A stretch of DNA of 64,000 nucleotides from Streptomyces sp. NRRL S-646. GTDB taxonomy: Bacteria > Actinomycetota > Actinomycetes > Streptomycetales > Streptomycetaceae. The notes under the pieces were generated by a model, which ran no database searches, was not told the origin of the DNA, and saw nothing but the letters and a program-made list of their open reading frames with translations. This document shows positions 24,752-32,765 of the stretch, piece by piece. Positions within the stretch are counted from its first letter, which is position 1. Each line of letters starts with the position of its first letter. The stretch spans positions 930,001 through 994,000 of the forward strand of contig NZ_JODC01000007.1 in assembly GCF_000720765.1 (NCBI RefSeq). Reading direction: 5' to 3'. Position numbers and translations under genes: made by a program.

Positions 24752-25957
24752 ATGGCCCGTCTCGCCCAGACCGCCGGTCTGACCGACATCCAGCAGGAGA
24801 TCCTCTCCACCGTCCGCGACTTCGTGGACAAGGAGATCATCCCGGTCGCGACCGAGCTGGAGCACCGCGACGAGTACCCGCAGCAGATCGTCGACGGCCT
24901 CAAGGAACTCGGCCTGTTCGGCCTGATGATCCCCGAGGAGTACGGGGGCCTGGGCGAGTCGCTCCTCACCTACGCCCTGTGCGTCGAGGAGATCGCCCGC
25001 GGCTGGATGTCGGTGTCCGGCATCATCAACACCCACTTCATCGTGGCGTACATGCTCAAGCAGCACGGCACGCAGGAGCAGAAGGACCACTTCCTGCCGC
25101 GCATGGCGGCCGGCGACATCCGCGGCGCCTTCTCGATGTCGGAGCCGGGCCTCGGCTCGGACGTGTCGGCCATCACGTCGAAGGCGGTCAAGGACGGCGA
25201 CGAGTACGTCCTCAACGGCCAGAAGATGTGGCTGACGAACGGCGGAACGTCAAGTCTGGTCGCCGTACTGGTCCGAAGTGATGAAGGACACCCCGAGGGC
25301 ACCGCGCCCCACAAGTCGATGACGACCTTCCTGGTCGAGAAGGAGCCCGGCTTCGGAGAGGTCCGCCCCGGCCTCACCATCCCCGGGAAGATCGACAAGA
25401 TGGGCTACAAGGGCGTCGACACCACCGAGCTGATCATGGATGGCCTGCGGATTCCGGCCAACCGTGTGCTCGGCGGCGAGACCGGCCGAGGTTTTTACCA
25501 AATGATGGACGGCGTGGAGGTCGGCCGCGTGAACGTGGCGGCGCGTGGCTGCGGCGTCGCTCAGCGTGCGTTCGAGCTCGGCGTCCAGTACGCCCAGCAG
25601 CGTCACACTTTCGGCAAGGCGATCGCCCAGCACCAGGCCATCCAGTTCAAGCTGGCCGAGATGGCTACCAAGGTCGAGGCCGCGCATGCCATGATGGTCA
25701 ACGCAGCACGCAAAAAGGACTCAGGGGAACGAAACGACCTTGAGGCCGGTATGGCCAAGTACCTCGCCTCCGAGTACTGCAAGGAGGTCGTGGAGGACGC
25801 CTTCCGGATCCACGGCGGCTACGGCTTCTCCAAGGAGTACGAGATCGAGCGCCTCTACCGTGAGGCCCCGATGCTGCTGATCGGTGAAGGTACCGCCGAG
25901 ATCCAGAAAATGATCATCGGTCGCAGGCTGCTCGAAGAGTATCGGTTCCAGGGCTAG
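24752..25957 (+). CDS. mcd: Acyl-CoA dehydrogenase, probable (2S)-methylsuccinyl-CoA dehydrogenase
   Basis: 401-residue FAD flavoprotein with all acyl-CoA dehydrogenase signatures: SMSEPGLGSDVSAITSKAV (FAD/substrate loop), WLTNGG, the RGCGVAQRAFELGVQYAQQRHTFGKAIAQHQ helix, and DAFRIHGGYGFSKEYEIERLYREA near the catalytic Glu region. In the operon it should oxidise methylsuccinyl-CoA to mesaconyl-CoA. The proteobacterial enzyme is longer (~550 residues, N-terminal extension); this actinomycete form is the short version, so the substrate rests on context. ATG 24752. Confidence 0.88.
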   Translation: MARLAQTAGLTDIQQEILSTVRDFVDKEIIPVATELEHRDEYPQQIVDGLKELGLFGLMIPEEYGGLGESLLTYALCVEEIARGWMSVSGIINTHFIVAYMLKQHGTQEQKDHFLPRMAAGDIRGAFSMSEPGLGSDVSAITSKAVKDGDEYVLNGQKMWLTNGGTSSLVAVLVRSDEGHPEGTAPHKSMTTFLVEKEPGFGEVRPGLTIPGKIDKMGYKGVDTTELIMDGLRIPANRVLGGETGRGFYQMMDGVEVGRVNVAARGCGVAQRAFELGVQYAQQRHTFGKAIAQHQAIQFKLAEMATKVEAAHAMMVNAARKKDSGERNDLEAGMAKYLASEYCKEVVEDAFRIHGGYGFSKEYEIERLYREAPMLLIGEGTAEIQKMIIGRRLLEEYRFQG

Positions 25958-26127
25958 ATGTCCGGATACGGGGTGTTTTCTTGGAGAAGAAGATCACACC
26001 CCGTCAGCACTCTTCAGCCGCCGACTCGGCTTCCTGGCTTGCCCAGTTGCGGCCCGCGACCGGTACCATCCCGGGAAAGCCGCCGTCCCCCGTTACAGCG
26101 CGGCATCATCCGCTACGAAGGTCATCC

Positions 26128-26784
26128 ATGCCCCACAGCCAAACCTCTGCACCACGCGACAGCCGGGCCGGCGTACGCCTCGCGCGCGGAGCATCGCCGT
26201 GGCTTCTGCCGACCGTCGCCACCGCAGCCCTCAGCCTGGCCCGGGCGCGCCGCTCCGGCGTCGCCAAGGCCGTGGCCGTGCCCGCCACCGCGCTCGCGGC
26301 GGGCATGCTGTGGTTCTTCCGCGACCCCGAGCGCGAGATCGCCCCGGGCCGGGTCATCTCGCCCGCCGACGGTGTGGTGCAGAGCATCATGCCGTGGAAG
26401 GACGGCCGTACCCGCGTCGCGATCTTCATGAGCCCGCTCAACGTCCACGTCAACCGGGCGCCGCTCTCCGGCACGGTGACGTCGGTCGAGCACATCCCCG
26501 GCGGGTTCGTGCCGGCGTTCAACAAGGAGAGCGAGAACAACGAGCGCGTAGTCTGGCATTTCGACACCGAACTCGGCGACATCGAGATGATCCAGATCGC
26601 CGGCGCGGTGGCCCGTCGCATCGTTCCCTACATCCCGCAGGGCACGAAGGTCGAGCAGGGCGACCGTATCGGTCTGATCCGCTTCGGCTCGCGCGTCGAC
26701 ATCTACCTGCCCGAGGGCGTGGAGGTCGCGGTCGAGGTCGGCCAGAAGACCGTGGCTGGGGTGACTCGCATTGACCGTGATTGA
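26128..26784 (+). CDS. psd: Phosphatidylserine decarboxylase proenzyme
   Basis: 218 residues, the short actinobacterial class. A membrane-proximal hydrophobic N-terminus is followed by FFRDPEREIAPGRVISPADGVVQ and the maturation site in LIRFGSRVDIYLPEGVEVAVEVGQ. The Gly-Ser pair there is the self-cleavage point that creates the pyruvoyl group. It decarboxylates phosphatidylserine to phosphatidylethanolamine at the inner membrane face. ATG 26128 was chosen over an in-frame start 147 bp upstream because GAAGG precedes it and the extension has no family likeness. It overlaps pssA by 14 bp, giving consecutive steps of one pathway. Confidence 0.92.
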   Translation: MPHSQTSAPRDSRAGVRLARGASPWLLPTVATAALSLARARRSGVAKAVAVPATALAAGMLWFFRDPEREIAPGRVISPADGVVQSIMPWKDGRTRVAIFMSPLNVHVNRAPLSGTVTSVEHIPGGFVPAFNKESENNERVVWHFDTELGDIEMIQIAGAVARRIVPYIPQGTKVEQGDRIGLIRFGSRVDIYLPEGVEVAVEVGQKTVAGVTRIDRD

Positions 26785-27625
26785 TCCTGATACCCAGGCG
26801 GGCTGGGTGCCCGAGGCCGACGAGGTGGACGAAGAGGAGGAGATGCCCCTCTCTCTCCGCCTCTCAATAGCGGACACCCTCACCCTCGGCAACGCCACGT
26901 GCGGCTTCATGGCGGTGTACTTCACCACCACCGGCATCCTGATCCCGCACCTCACCGGCGACCAGGAGACCGGCATGGCCCGCCACAGCGCGGCCACGGC
27001 GGTCATCCTGATGCTCTGCGCGGCGGTCTTCGACCTGTTCGACGGCCTGGTGGCACGCAAGCTGCGCTCCTCCCCCATGGGCGCGGAACTGGACAACCTG
27101 TCGGACCTGATCAGCTTCGGTCTGGCGCCGGCGTACTTCGTCCTCGTCTACGGCATGGTCGCGGACGACGCACATCAGCGGGTGGCCGCGGTCGGGGCAA
27201 TCGTGGTGCTCCTGGCCGTCGTGCTGCGTCTGGCGAGATTCTCCTGCGTGACCGTCCCGAACGGCATGTTCCAGGGCATGCCCTCGCCATTCGGTGCGCT
27301 GACTGTGGTCTCGATCGTGCTCCTCGAGCTGCCCTTCGTGGCGACCCTCCTGGCGATCCTGGGCACGGCCTGGCTGATGGTGAGCCGGGTCGAGTACCCG
27401 AAGCCGCGGGGCCGTCTCGCGGTGGCGATGCTGTCCTGGATCGTCGTGTCGATGGGCCTGCTGGCGGCCTGGGCGTTCGACGCCCCGAGCGGCCAGCTGC
27501 TCCTCCAGACGGGGTGTGCACTCCAGCTGGTCACCGGTGCGGTGATTCCCCTGTTCGCCACGGCTCGCCGGGTTAACAACTTCCGCGACAACCGGCGCGA
27601 GGCGCGGGCGGCGCAGTTGCCGTAG
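26771..27625 (+). CDS. pssA: CDP-diacylglycerol-serine O-phosphatidyltransferase
   Basis: 284-residue integral membrane protein with the CDP-alcohol phosphotransferase motif DGLVARKLRSSPMGAELDNLSDLISFG (D-G-x2-A-R-x8-G-x3-D-x3-D, all residues present) and about six further hydrophobic helices. It makes phosphatidylserine from CDP-diacylglycerol and serine, the substrate of the upstream psd product. The start is TTG 26771 or, two codons later, GTG 26777; both overlap psd. A strong bidirectional terminator follows at 27643. Confidence 0.92.
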   Translation: MTVIDPDTQAGWVPEADEVDEEEEMPLSLRLSIADTLTLGNATCGFMAVYFTTTGILIPHLTGDQETGMARHSAATAVILMLCAAVFDLFDGLVARKLRSSPMGAELDNLSDLISFGLAPAYFVLVYGMVADDAHQRVAAVGAIVVLLAVVLRLARFSCVTVPNGMFQGMPSPFGALTVVSIVLLELPFVATLLAILGTAWLMVSRVEYPKPRGRLAVAMLSWIVVSMGLLAAWAFDAPSGQLLLQTGCALQLVTGAVIPLFATARRVNNFRDNRREARAAQLP

Positions 27626-27642
27626 CGGCGCTTGTACGACGG

Positions 27643-27677
27643 CGAAGGGCCCCGAACCATTGGTTCGGGGCCCTTCG
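27643..27677. terminator. Strong bidirectional terminator between pssA and glycerate kinase
   Basis: CGAAGGGCCCCGAACCA-T-TGGTTCGGGGCCCTTCG is a 17-bp perfect inverted repeat centred at 27660, lying between two converging genes; the minus-strand reading is equally stable. There is only a short T run. Confidence 0.85.
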
Positions 27678-27702
27678 TGTGGCCGTACTTGGCGTTGGCG
27701 TC

Positions 27703-27775
27703 GTCCGGGGGCTGCCGCCCCCGGACCCCCGCTGTCGGACTGGACGGCCTCGTCCTCAAACGCCGGACGGGCTGA
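27703..27775. repeat. Streptomyces intergenic palindromic repeat
   Basis: GTCCGGGGGC-TGCC-GCCCCCGGAC (27703-27726, perfect 10-bp stem), then a spacer and GTCCTCAAACGCCGGACGGG-type tail (27752-27771). I know near copies of both parts from many Streptomyces intergenic regions, usually at gene ends. It probably has no coding role. Confidence 0.7.
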
Positions 27776-27788
27776 CTGATGCCTGCCC

Positions 27789-28919
27789 TCAGGTCAGGAA
27801 GTCCCGGCCGATCTGCTCCGCCACGCGCTCAAGGATCGGTCCGGCGTCCGCGATGCACTTGGCGACGTCCGGCTCCACGGACGTCAGCGGGTACGCCCGT
27901 CGGATTCCCGCCCGCCCCAGCGCGTCCGGCGGCAGTGCCAGGCGGCCGCACACCGCGACGACCTCCTTGTCCGCGGCGCGTGCGGCGGCGGCGACACCGG
28001 CCGGAGCCTTGCCGTGCAGGGTCTGTTCGTCCAGGGAGCCCTCGCCGGTGATCACCAGGTCGGCCCACTCCAGCGCCGGTGCGAAGCCGAGCACGTCGAG
28101 CATCACCTCGATGCCGGGGCGGAAACCGGCGCCGAGGAGCAGGGCGCCGTAGCCGATGCCGCCCGCCGCCCCCGCGCCCGGGGACGCGGCGAATTCCGCC
28201 GCCTTCGCGCCGACCGCTTCCTCCAGGACCTTCGCGTAGTGCGCGAGGGCCGTGTCCAGGGTCTCCACGTCGTCCGGGGAGGCGCCCTTCTGCGGGCCGT
28301 AGACGGCGGGTGCCCCCTTCGGGCCGGTCAGCGGGTTGTCGACGTCGCTCGCCAGGACCAGTTCGACGGAGGCGAGGCGCGGGTCCAGGCCGGACAGGTC
28401 GGCGGAGGCGAGCTCGCTCAGTCCGCCGCCGCCCGGGGGAACCGGCTCCCCGTCCGCATCCAGGAACCGTGCCCCCAGCGCGGACAGCATGCCGACGCCG
28501 CCGTCGGTGGTCGCGCTGCCGCCGACGCCGAAGACGATCGTGCGCGCGCCCGCGTCCAGCGCGGCCCGCAGCAGTTCGCCGGAGCCGTACGTGGACGCAT
28601 TGAGCGGTGCGAAGACGCCGGCCGGCAGTCGCTGCAGCCCGCTCGCCTCCGCCATCTCCACCACCGCCGTGCCCGCGCGCAGTGCGAAGGCCGCCGTCAC
28701 CTCGTGGCCCAGCGGCCCCGCGACGCGCACCTCCTGCCGCTCGAAACCGGCCGCGACCGCCGCGTCCACGGTCCCGTCACCGCCGTCGGCCACGGGCAGC
28801 GACTGCACCTGGAGCTCCGGCACGACCCGGCGCAGCCCGGCCGTCACCCGCTCGGCGACCTGCACGGCCGTCAGCGACCCCTTGAACTTGTCCGCGGCGA
28901 TGAGCACGCGCTGTGTCAC
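27789..28919 (-). CDS. Glycerate kinase (GlxK/GarK family)
   Basis: 376 residues, the family's normal length. It phosphorylates glycerate in the cytosol (2- or 3-phosphoglycerate depending on subgroup). Recognised by RVLIAADKFKGSLTAVQVAERV, the LPVADGGDGTVDA loop, VFGVGGSATTDGGVGML, LASDVDNPLTGPKGAPAVYGPQKGA and VITGEGSLDEQTLHGKAPAGV. GTG 28919 follows AAGGGG. Glyoxylate from the malyl-CoA lyase upstream could feed this enzyme through glycerate, but the gene is on the opposite strand beyond the terminator. Confidence 0.93.
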   Translation of the reverse strand: MTQRVLIAADKFKGSLTAVQVAERVTAGLRRVVPELQVQSLPVADGGDGTVDAAVAAGFERQEVRVAGPLGHEVTAAFALRAGTAVVEMAEASGLQRLPAGVFAPLNASTYGSGELLRAALDAGARTIVFGVGGSATTDGGVGMLSALGARFLDADGEPVPPGGGGLSELASADLSGLDPRLASVELVLASDVDNPLTGPKGAPAVYGPQKGASPDDVETLDTALAHYAKVLEEAVGAKAAEFAASPGAGAAGGIGYGALLLGAGFRPGIEVMLDVLGFAPALEWADLVITGEGSLDEQTLHGKAPAGVAAAARAADKEVVAVCGRLALPPDALGRAGIRRAYPLTSVEPDVAKCIADAGPILERVAEQIGRDFLT

Positions 28920-29183
28920 CTGTTTCCCCTTGCTCTCCGGGCCTCGCGCATGTCAAGGCCAGTCGCGCCGCTGCGACCTTAACCGGCGGATGCCGCCGGC
29001 GTCATTCCGTGACCGGACCCTGGGACACTCCGCGCGCCGCGGGATGCACTGACGGGCGGCTCCGCCGCGGGGCGGCGATGTGCCGTCTTTCGTCTGCAAC
29101 ATCATCGTGGCTGGTCGCGCAGTTCCCCGCACCCCTTGTCGAACCCCGCGCAGCCTGCGCCCAAATTGGGTAAACCTTCTGCT

Positions 29184-29984
29184 ATGACCCCTGTGGGCAC
29201 TGAGCCAGAGCTCGGAGACCGCATCCTCGGGGGCTGGCTCGGCCGGATCTCGGGCAACATGCTCGGCAAGCCGGTCGAGCAGGGCGACCTGTGGACGCGG
29301 GACCGGATCGACCGCTATCTGCGGCAGGCCGCCGCCCTGCCCCTCACCGACTATCTCCCCGAGCCCGCCGACGAGAGCGACGGCTTCGAACTGCGCCCCG
29401 AGTGGCGTCAGTGCGTGCGCGGCCGCATCCACGGCAGCTGCCGCGACGACGACGTCGACTACGCGATCCTCGGCCTCGACCTCCTGGAAACGCACGGCTT
29501 CGACTTCAGCACCGAGCAGGTCGGCGAGCTGTGGCTGCTGCGGCTGCCGTATCTGCAGACCTTCACGGCGGAGCGGGCCACGTACCGCAATCTCGCCAAC
29601 GGGCTGAAGCCGCCGCTGACCGCCACGTACGACAACACGCGGATGACCTGGGAGGACACGCTCACGACGGTCGCCGAGGAGACCGCCGGGCTCGGCTGGA
29701 TCCACACCATCCCGAACGCCGCCGTCCTCACCGCGGGCCTCCTGTACGGCGACGGCGACTTCACCCGCACCATCACGCTCACCGTCCGCGGCGGCCTGGA
29801 CACCGACTCCAACGGGGCGACGGCCGGCTCGGTGGCGGGCGTGCTGACCGGGGCGGACGCGATTCCGGTGCAGTGGAAGGAGCCACTGGAGGACACCGTC
29901 CGCAGCGCGGTGTTCGGCTTCGACGGGGTGCGCATCAGCGAACTGGCGGAGCGGACGGTGCAGCTGGCGCAGGCCGAGCCTTAG
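29184..29984 (+). pseudogene. ADP-ribosylglycohydrolase family protein with internal deletion
   Basis: 266 residues from ATG 29184 (no ribosome site seen). Both ends fit the DraG-like family closely: LGDRILGGWLGRISGNMLGKPVEQGD at the start, HGSCRDDDVDYAILGLDLLE with metal-binding Asp residues, and RGGLDTDSNGATAGSVAGVLTGADAIP near the end. From memory of close relatives, about 90-100 residues are missing in the middle: the text jumps from LANGLKPPLTATYDN straight to TRMTWEDTLTTVAEE (29613-29655). The frame is kept. It may be a shortened enzyme or, more likely, a decaying gene next to the remnant region. Confidence 0.7.
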
Positions 29985-30055
29985 AGGCCGGGCTGGTCTG
30001 GATGACCTCCACGCCAGACTTCGTTGGGATGTACGCCTTGGTGAGGAGTTCACTG

Positions 30056-30204
30056 ATGGCGTTGACCGCTGCGGAGATCGCCGACATTCGGCGCTACGCC
30101 CAGGAACCGGCGACCAGGCGCCCCCACTCACCCCCGAGCAGCGAGACCGCCTGAAAGCCCTGCTCCGGCGCAAGCCGACCGAGTCGAAGCCGATCGCCGC
30201 CTAG
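30056..30204 (+). pseudogene. Small gene with one-base frameshift
   Basis: ATG 30056 has the good ribosome site GAGGAG, and the frame reads MALTAAEIADIRRYAQEPATR before running out of frame to a stop at 30154. Restoring a single G in the AGGCGCCCCC stretch (about 30115-30125) gives a 49-residue protein continuing APPLTPEQRDRLKALLRRKP and ending at TAG 30202-30204. I have seen such short helical proteins beside Streptomyces recombinases, but I cannot give a function. It lies next to a decayed recombinase. Confidence 0.5.
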
Positions 30205-30409
30205 AAGCGGCCCCCACCAGGCCGGTGTTCCAGCACCAGACCGACAGGGGCCAGTCCATCCAGCACATACCGAAGGCCCGGCTTCTCGCTCGCCAGCGAT
30301 CGGGCCCCCACCAAAAAACGGCCGCCACCACTACGGCAGACGCCAGCAGCGACTTTGACGACATCATCTCGGCGATCTCGACCACCGGCAGCCTCTACCC
30401 CGCCGCGCT

Positions 30410-30850
30410 CGAAGCGCGGGCCAAGCTGCAGTGCCGTTGCAGTTGAGGATGCCCCGCTCGTTGAGGTCGGCGGCCATGCCGGAGAGGGCCGCTCCGGCGA
30501 GCAGCGCGTGAAAGCAGTCCTTGACCTCGGCGGCCTCGTCTTCGACGAGCTCCGCGCACTCTGCGGTGTATCCGAAGCAGCGCGGCCCGGTCGGCGGCAG
30601 GCCGCTGACGCGCTGGCGCATCTCCCGCTGCTCCCGCTCGGCATCTGTTCGACCTCGCCGAGGAGGCGGCCAGCGGCCGTCGTGAGGTCCAACTCGGGGC
30701 CCTTGACGCACAGCACGGACACCTCGCGCTTGCGGAGAATCTCGATTCCCTCGGCCCGTTCGCGCCGGTTCCGCCAGAGCATGTAGACGATGATGACGTC
30801 GACTTCGCCGCGCTGTACGGCAGCCATGAGGAGCTCTCGCTTGCGAAATC
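30410..30850 (-). pseudogene. Decayed serine recombinase
   Basis: Two frames together resemble the centre of a large serine recombinase. First: AAVQRGEVDVIIVYMLWRNR, RRERAEGIEILRKREVSVL and VKGPELDLTTAAGRLLGEVEQM. Then, after a frameshift near 30630: REQREMRQRVSGLPPTGPRCFGY, LVEDEAAEVKDCFHALLAGAALSGMAADLNERGI. The SRLY stretch before NRR and part of the AGLLGE helix are missing, and the catalytic Ser region and the C-terminus are absent. It cannot be functional and probably marks an old integrated element. Confidence 0.65.
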
Positions 30851-30920
30851 ACACCTACCGACCGTCCCTCAACCCCTGACCGAGGGAGGCGCAAGCAGCT
30901 ACCTCAATCGCCTCCCCGGG

Positions 30921-30932
30921 CGGGTATACCCG
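30921..30932. promoter_or_regulatory. 12-bp palindrome before the antitoxin gene
   Basis: CGGGTATACCCG, perfect, 16 bp upstream of the antitoxin ATG and containing a -10-like TATACC. The usual antitoxin-autorepression site would be expected here. Confidence 0.45.
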
Positions 30933-30948
30933 ATGCATTCTGTCAGGC

Positions 30949-31203
30949 ATGGCACACACAACGATCAAGGTCGAGAGCAGTGTCCGGGACCGGCTGGCGA
31001 TCCTGGCCGCCGAGAAGGGCACAACGATCGCGGGACTCGTCGGCGAATTCGCCACCCACACCCTCACCCAGAGCGAGCGGGACGAGCAGGTCGCGAAGAC
31101 CCTCGAAGTCCTGCACGCGCGCGCTCTCCGGCTACGCCCCGGATCCCGAGCAGGACCGCGCAGCGGACGATGAGCTCACGCGCCGGCTCGGCAGCGCCGC
31201 GTG
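30949..31203 (+). pseudogene. Antitoxin-like gene broken at a GC dinucleotide run
   Basis: The frame from ATG 30949 reads like a ribbon-helix-helix/VapB-type antitoxin (AHTTIKVESSVRDRLAILAA, then EKGTTIAGLVGEFA and a helical tail) and in the present sequence stops at 31173 after an unrelated Arg-rich end. Adding one GC unit to the CGCGCGCGC run at 31116-31124 restores LHARALSGYAPDPEQDRAADDELTRRLGSAA, whose TGA overlaps the GTG of the toxin gene (GTGA). So the pair was a coupled two-gene unit. Confidence 0.65.
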
Positions 31204-31590
31204 AACCCTGTCGCCCCTGTCGATGTAGTCCTCGACGACAGCGCGCTGCTCGCTCTGGGCTCAGGCAACGCCCTGGCCTCCCGTCTTCTGTACCAGGCCG
31301 CCGAGACCGGGGCCTGGCGCGTCCACGTCGCGCTGGCCACACTCACCGAAGCGGACCGGGTACGCACCGGACTCGCCGGCCACCTCGGCATGCTCGACCA
31401 GGTGGTTTTTCATCCGCTCGATCTCGCCGCCGTCTTGGCCGCCTCGGGCCACGAGCGGTCTCTGGGCTGGTGCCACACCCACCATGTGGCCATGCCCGGC
31501 CCCGAGCGCCTGGATGGGGCACGCGTCGCCACCGTCCAGCCCAAGGCCTGGGACGGGGCCGGCGTCCGGGTGCTCGACCTCGCTCCGTGA
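31201..31590 (+). CDS. PIN-domain-like toxin candidate
   Basis: 129 residues from GTG 31201. The start VDVVLDDSALLALGSGN resembles the first acidic strand of VapC/PIN RNases (Asp in DDSALL). The rest alternates helices and strands, with LDGARVATVQPKAWDG near the end where PIN proteins carry their last acidic residues. The acidic quartet is incomplete by eye (only the first Asp pair, then Glu in LTEADRV and Asp in LDGARV are convincing). The partner antitoxin frame is broken, so if active it would be unchecked; inactivity is more likely. A hairpin follows at 31601-31645. Confidence 0.55.
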   Translation: MNPVAPVDVVLDDSALLALGSGNALASRLLYQAAETGAWRVHVALATLTEADRVRTGLAGHLGMLDQVVFHPLDLAAVLAASGHERSLGWCHTHHVAMPGPERLDGARVATVQPKAWDGAGVRVLDLAP

Positions 31591-31600
31591 GATACACCTA

Positions 31601-31645
31601 ACCCCTGAGTTACTCAGGGGTCGTCCGCCTCCCGGCGGACGACCC
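31601..31645 (+). terminator. Two overlapping alternative hairpins after the toxin gene
   Basis: ACCCCTGAG-TTA-CTCAGGGGT (31601-31621) shares GGGT with GGGTCGTCCGCC-TCCC-GGCGGACGACCC (31618-31645, perfect 12-bp stem). The two cannot form at once. There is no T run; it acts as a terminator by position only. Confidence 0.55.
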
Positions 31646-31672
31646 AGAGCGCCTGCTTCCCCTTACTCGGTA

Positions 31673-31834
31673 CTATCCCTGGTCCTCTTCCGGAGCGAGC
31701 GGTTCCTCATCCGGTGCCTCAGTGCCGTCACTAGAGTCTTCGTCCTTCTTCGGCCAAGCGTCCTTCACCTCAAGGGCCAGTGAGCCCACAGCGGCCAATG
31801 CAGTGGCCCACGTGGCGAGAGTTTCTGAATCCAT
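31673..31834 (-). CDS. Small predicted membrane protein with acidic tail
   Basis: 53 residues from ATG 31834 with AAGAGGA upstream. One hydrophobic stretch (LATWATALAAVGSLALEV, ~6-23) is followed by a Lys/Asp/Glu-rich tail (KKDEDSSDGTEAPDEEP). Codon use is less G/C-biased than in neighbours (TCA, ACT, TCT, AGT), which suggests horizontal origin like the surrounding remnants. Short one-helix proteins of this style occur in actinophage and integrative elements; the function is unknown. Confidence 0.55.
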   Translation of the reverse strand: MDSETLATWATALAAVGSLALEVKDAWPKKDEDSSDGTEAPDEEPLAPEEDQG

Positions 31835-31969
31835 ACTCGGTCCTCTTCGAATAAGCAGGACCTCTCACCCGACTACGCGGTCAAGCGCCGTCCACGCTCT
31901 CCGCATCCATGAAGTTGGTGGCGGTCCCTGCTGATGGAACGACGGAGGACCGCCCCTCCCGGCGCTCGG

Positions 31970-32145
31970 GGGACTCGGGGCTCGGCGAGGACGAGTTCGC
32001 CTGGCGGATGGCACGGATGGACAGGAACTGGGACTTCTTCGCGCTGCCCGAGGGGCACTCGGCCAGCCAACTGCGCGACGCCCTGATCAGTGTCCTCAGC
32101 CGGCTGCCGCAGCAAGCGCGACAGAGTCTCCCCTGGGACCAAGGC
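31970..32145 (+). pseudogene. IS30-family transposase, C-terminal catalytic fragment
   Basis: The stretch ALPEGHSASQLRDALISVLS plus RLPQQARQSLPWDQG matches the DDE core of IS30 transposases (…LPxxLRRSLTWDQG), including the Asp in WDQG. It breaks off right after WDQGSGG, where unrelated IS3-type sequence on the other strand begins. Confidence 0.6.
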
Positions 32146-32147
32146 TC

Positions 32148-32240
32148 TGGCGGGGCTTGTCCTCGCCGAGGAACTCCGCCGCCTGCCGGACGATCGCCAG
32201 CTCGGTTTCCAGCTCTCGGATCCGCCGGCGAGCGGCGCCG
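32148..32240 (-). pseudogene. IS3-type OrfA fragment
   Basis: Reads RRRIRELETELAIVRQAAEFL and GEDKP, the leucine-zipper-like end of an IS3 OrfA transposase subunit. No start, no OrfB. It lies between two pieces of IS30 on the opposite strand. Confidence 0.55.
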
Positions 32241-32325
32241 GTCTGCTCGGGCGGGCTCCATCGACGGTCAGCCGTGAGTTGCGGCGCAACAGTCGCCCGC
32301 ACGACTACGGCCGCTTCTTTCGCAG
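32240..32325 (+). pseudogene. IS30-family transposase, N-terminal fragment
   Basis: LLGRAPSTVSRELRRNSRPH-DYGRF is the helix-turn-helix segment typical of the IS30 N-terminus, here downstream of the C-terminal catalytic piece at 31970-32145, so the order is reversed. Confidence 0.6.
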
Positions 32326-32375
32326 TGGCCGGCCAGTGCGGAGTTTCCTCGTCATTCTTGACCTGCCCCACCGCT

Positions 32376-32465
32376 GAGGTTCCAGTTTTGGTGGCTAACT
32401 GACAGCCCTTCACGGAAGGCTGGCAGTCATGCCTCGTCCCTATCCTCCGGAGTTCCGGGCGCGAT
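32376..32465 (+). mobile_element. Left-end fragment of an IS3-like element
   Basis: A non-coding run (TGAGGTTCCAGTTTTGGTGG onward) leads into ATG 32429 and MPRPYPPEFRARC, the usual beginning of an IS3/IS1533-type OrfA. After about 12 residues the frame passes into the unrelated AraC-like stump. Confidence 0.45.
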
Positions 32466-32699
32466 GCCTTTGTCCAAGCGCACCTGCACGACCCACAACT
32501 GACACTGCGCACCATCGCCGCCGCGCACCACATCTCCACCAGCTACCTGCATCGCCTGTTTGAGCATCACGAAGAAACGGTGGCTGTCTGGATCCGCCGC
32601 CAGCGCCTGGAGCGCGCGTGCCGCGATCTGGTCGATCCAGCCCTCTGCGACATCCCCATTCACGTCATCGCCGCCCGCTGGGGTGTCGGCGACGCGTGA
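32466..32699 (+). pseudogene. AraC-family regulator fragment
   Basis: 77 codons reading AFVQAHLHDPQLTLRTIAAA then HHISTSYLHRLFEHHEETVAV and WIRRQRLERACRDLVDPAL. These are the first helix-turn-helix and linker helix of an AraC/XylS DNA-binding domain. It stops at RWGVGDA-TGA, just where relatives go on into the second helix-turn-helix, so it is truncated at both ends. Confidence 0.65.
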
Positions 32700-32765
32700 A
32701 TCGTGACCCAGTTCCGACGCTTGGGTTCTAAGGTGGATTCGCATGATCGTCGCAACGATGCAGGC

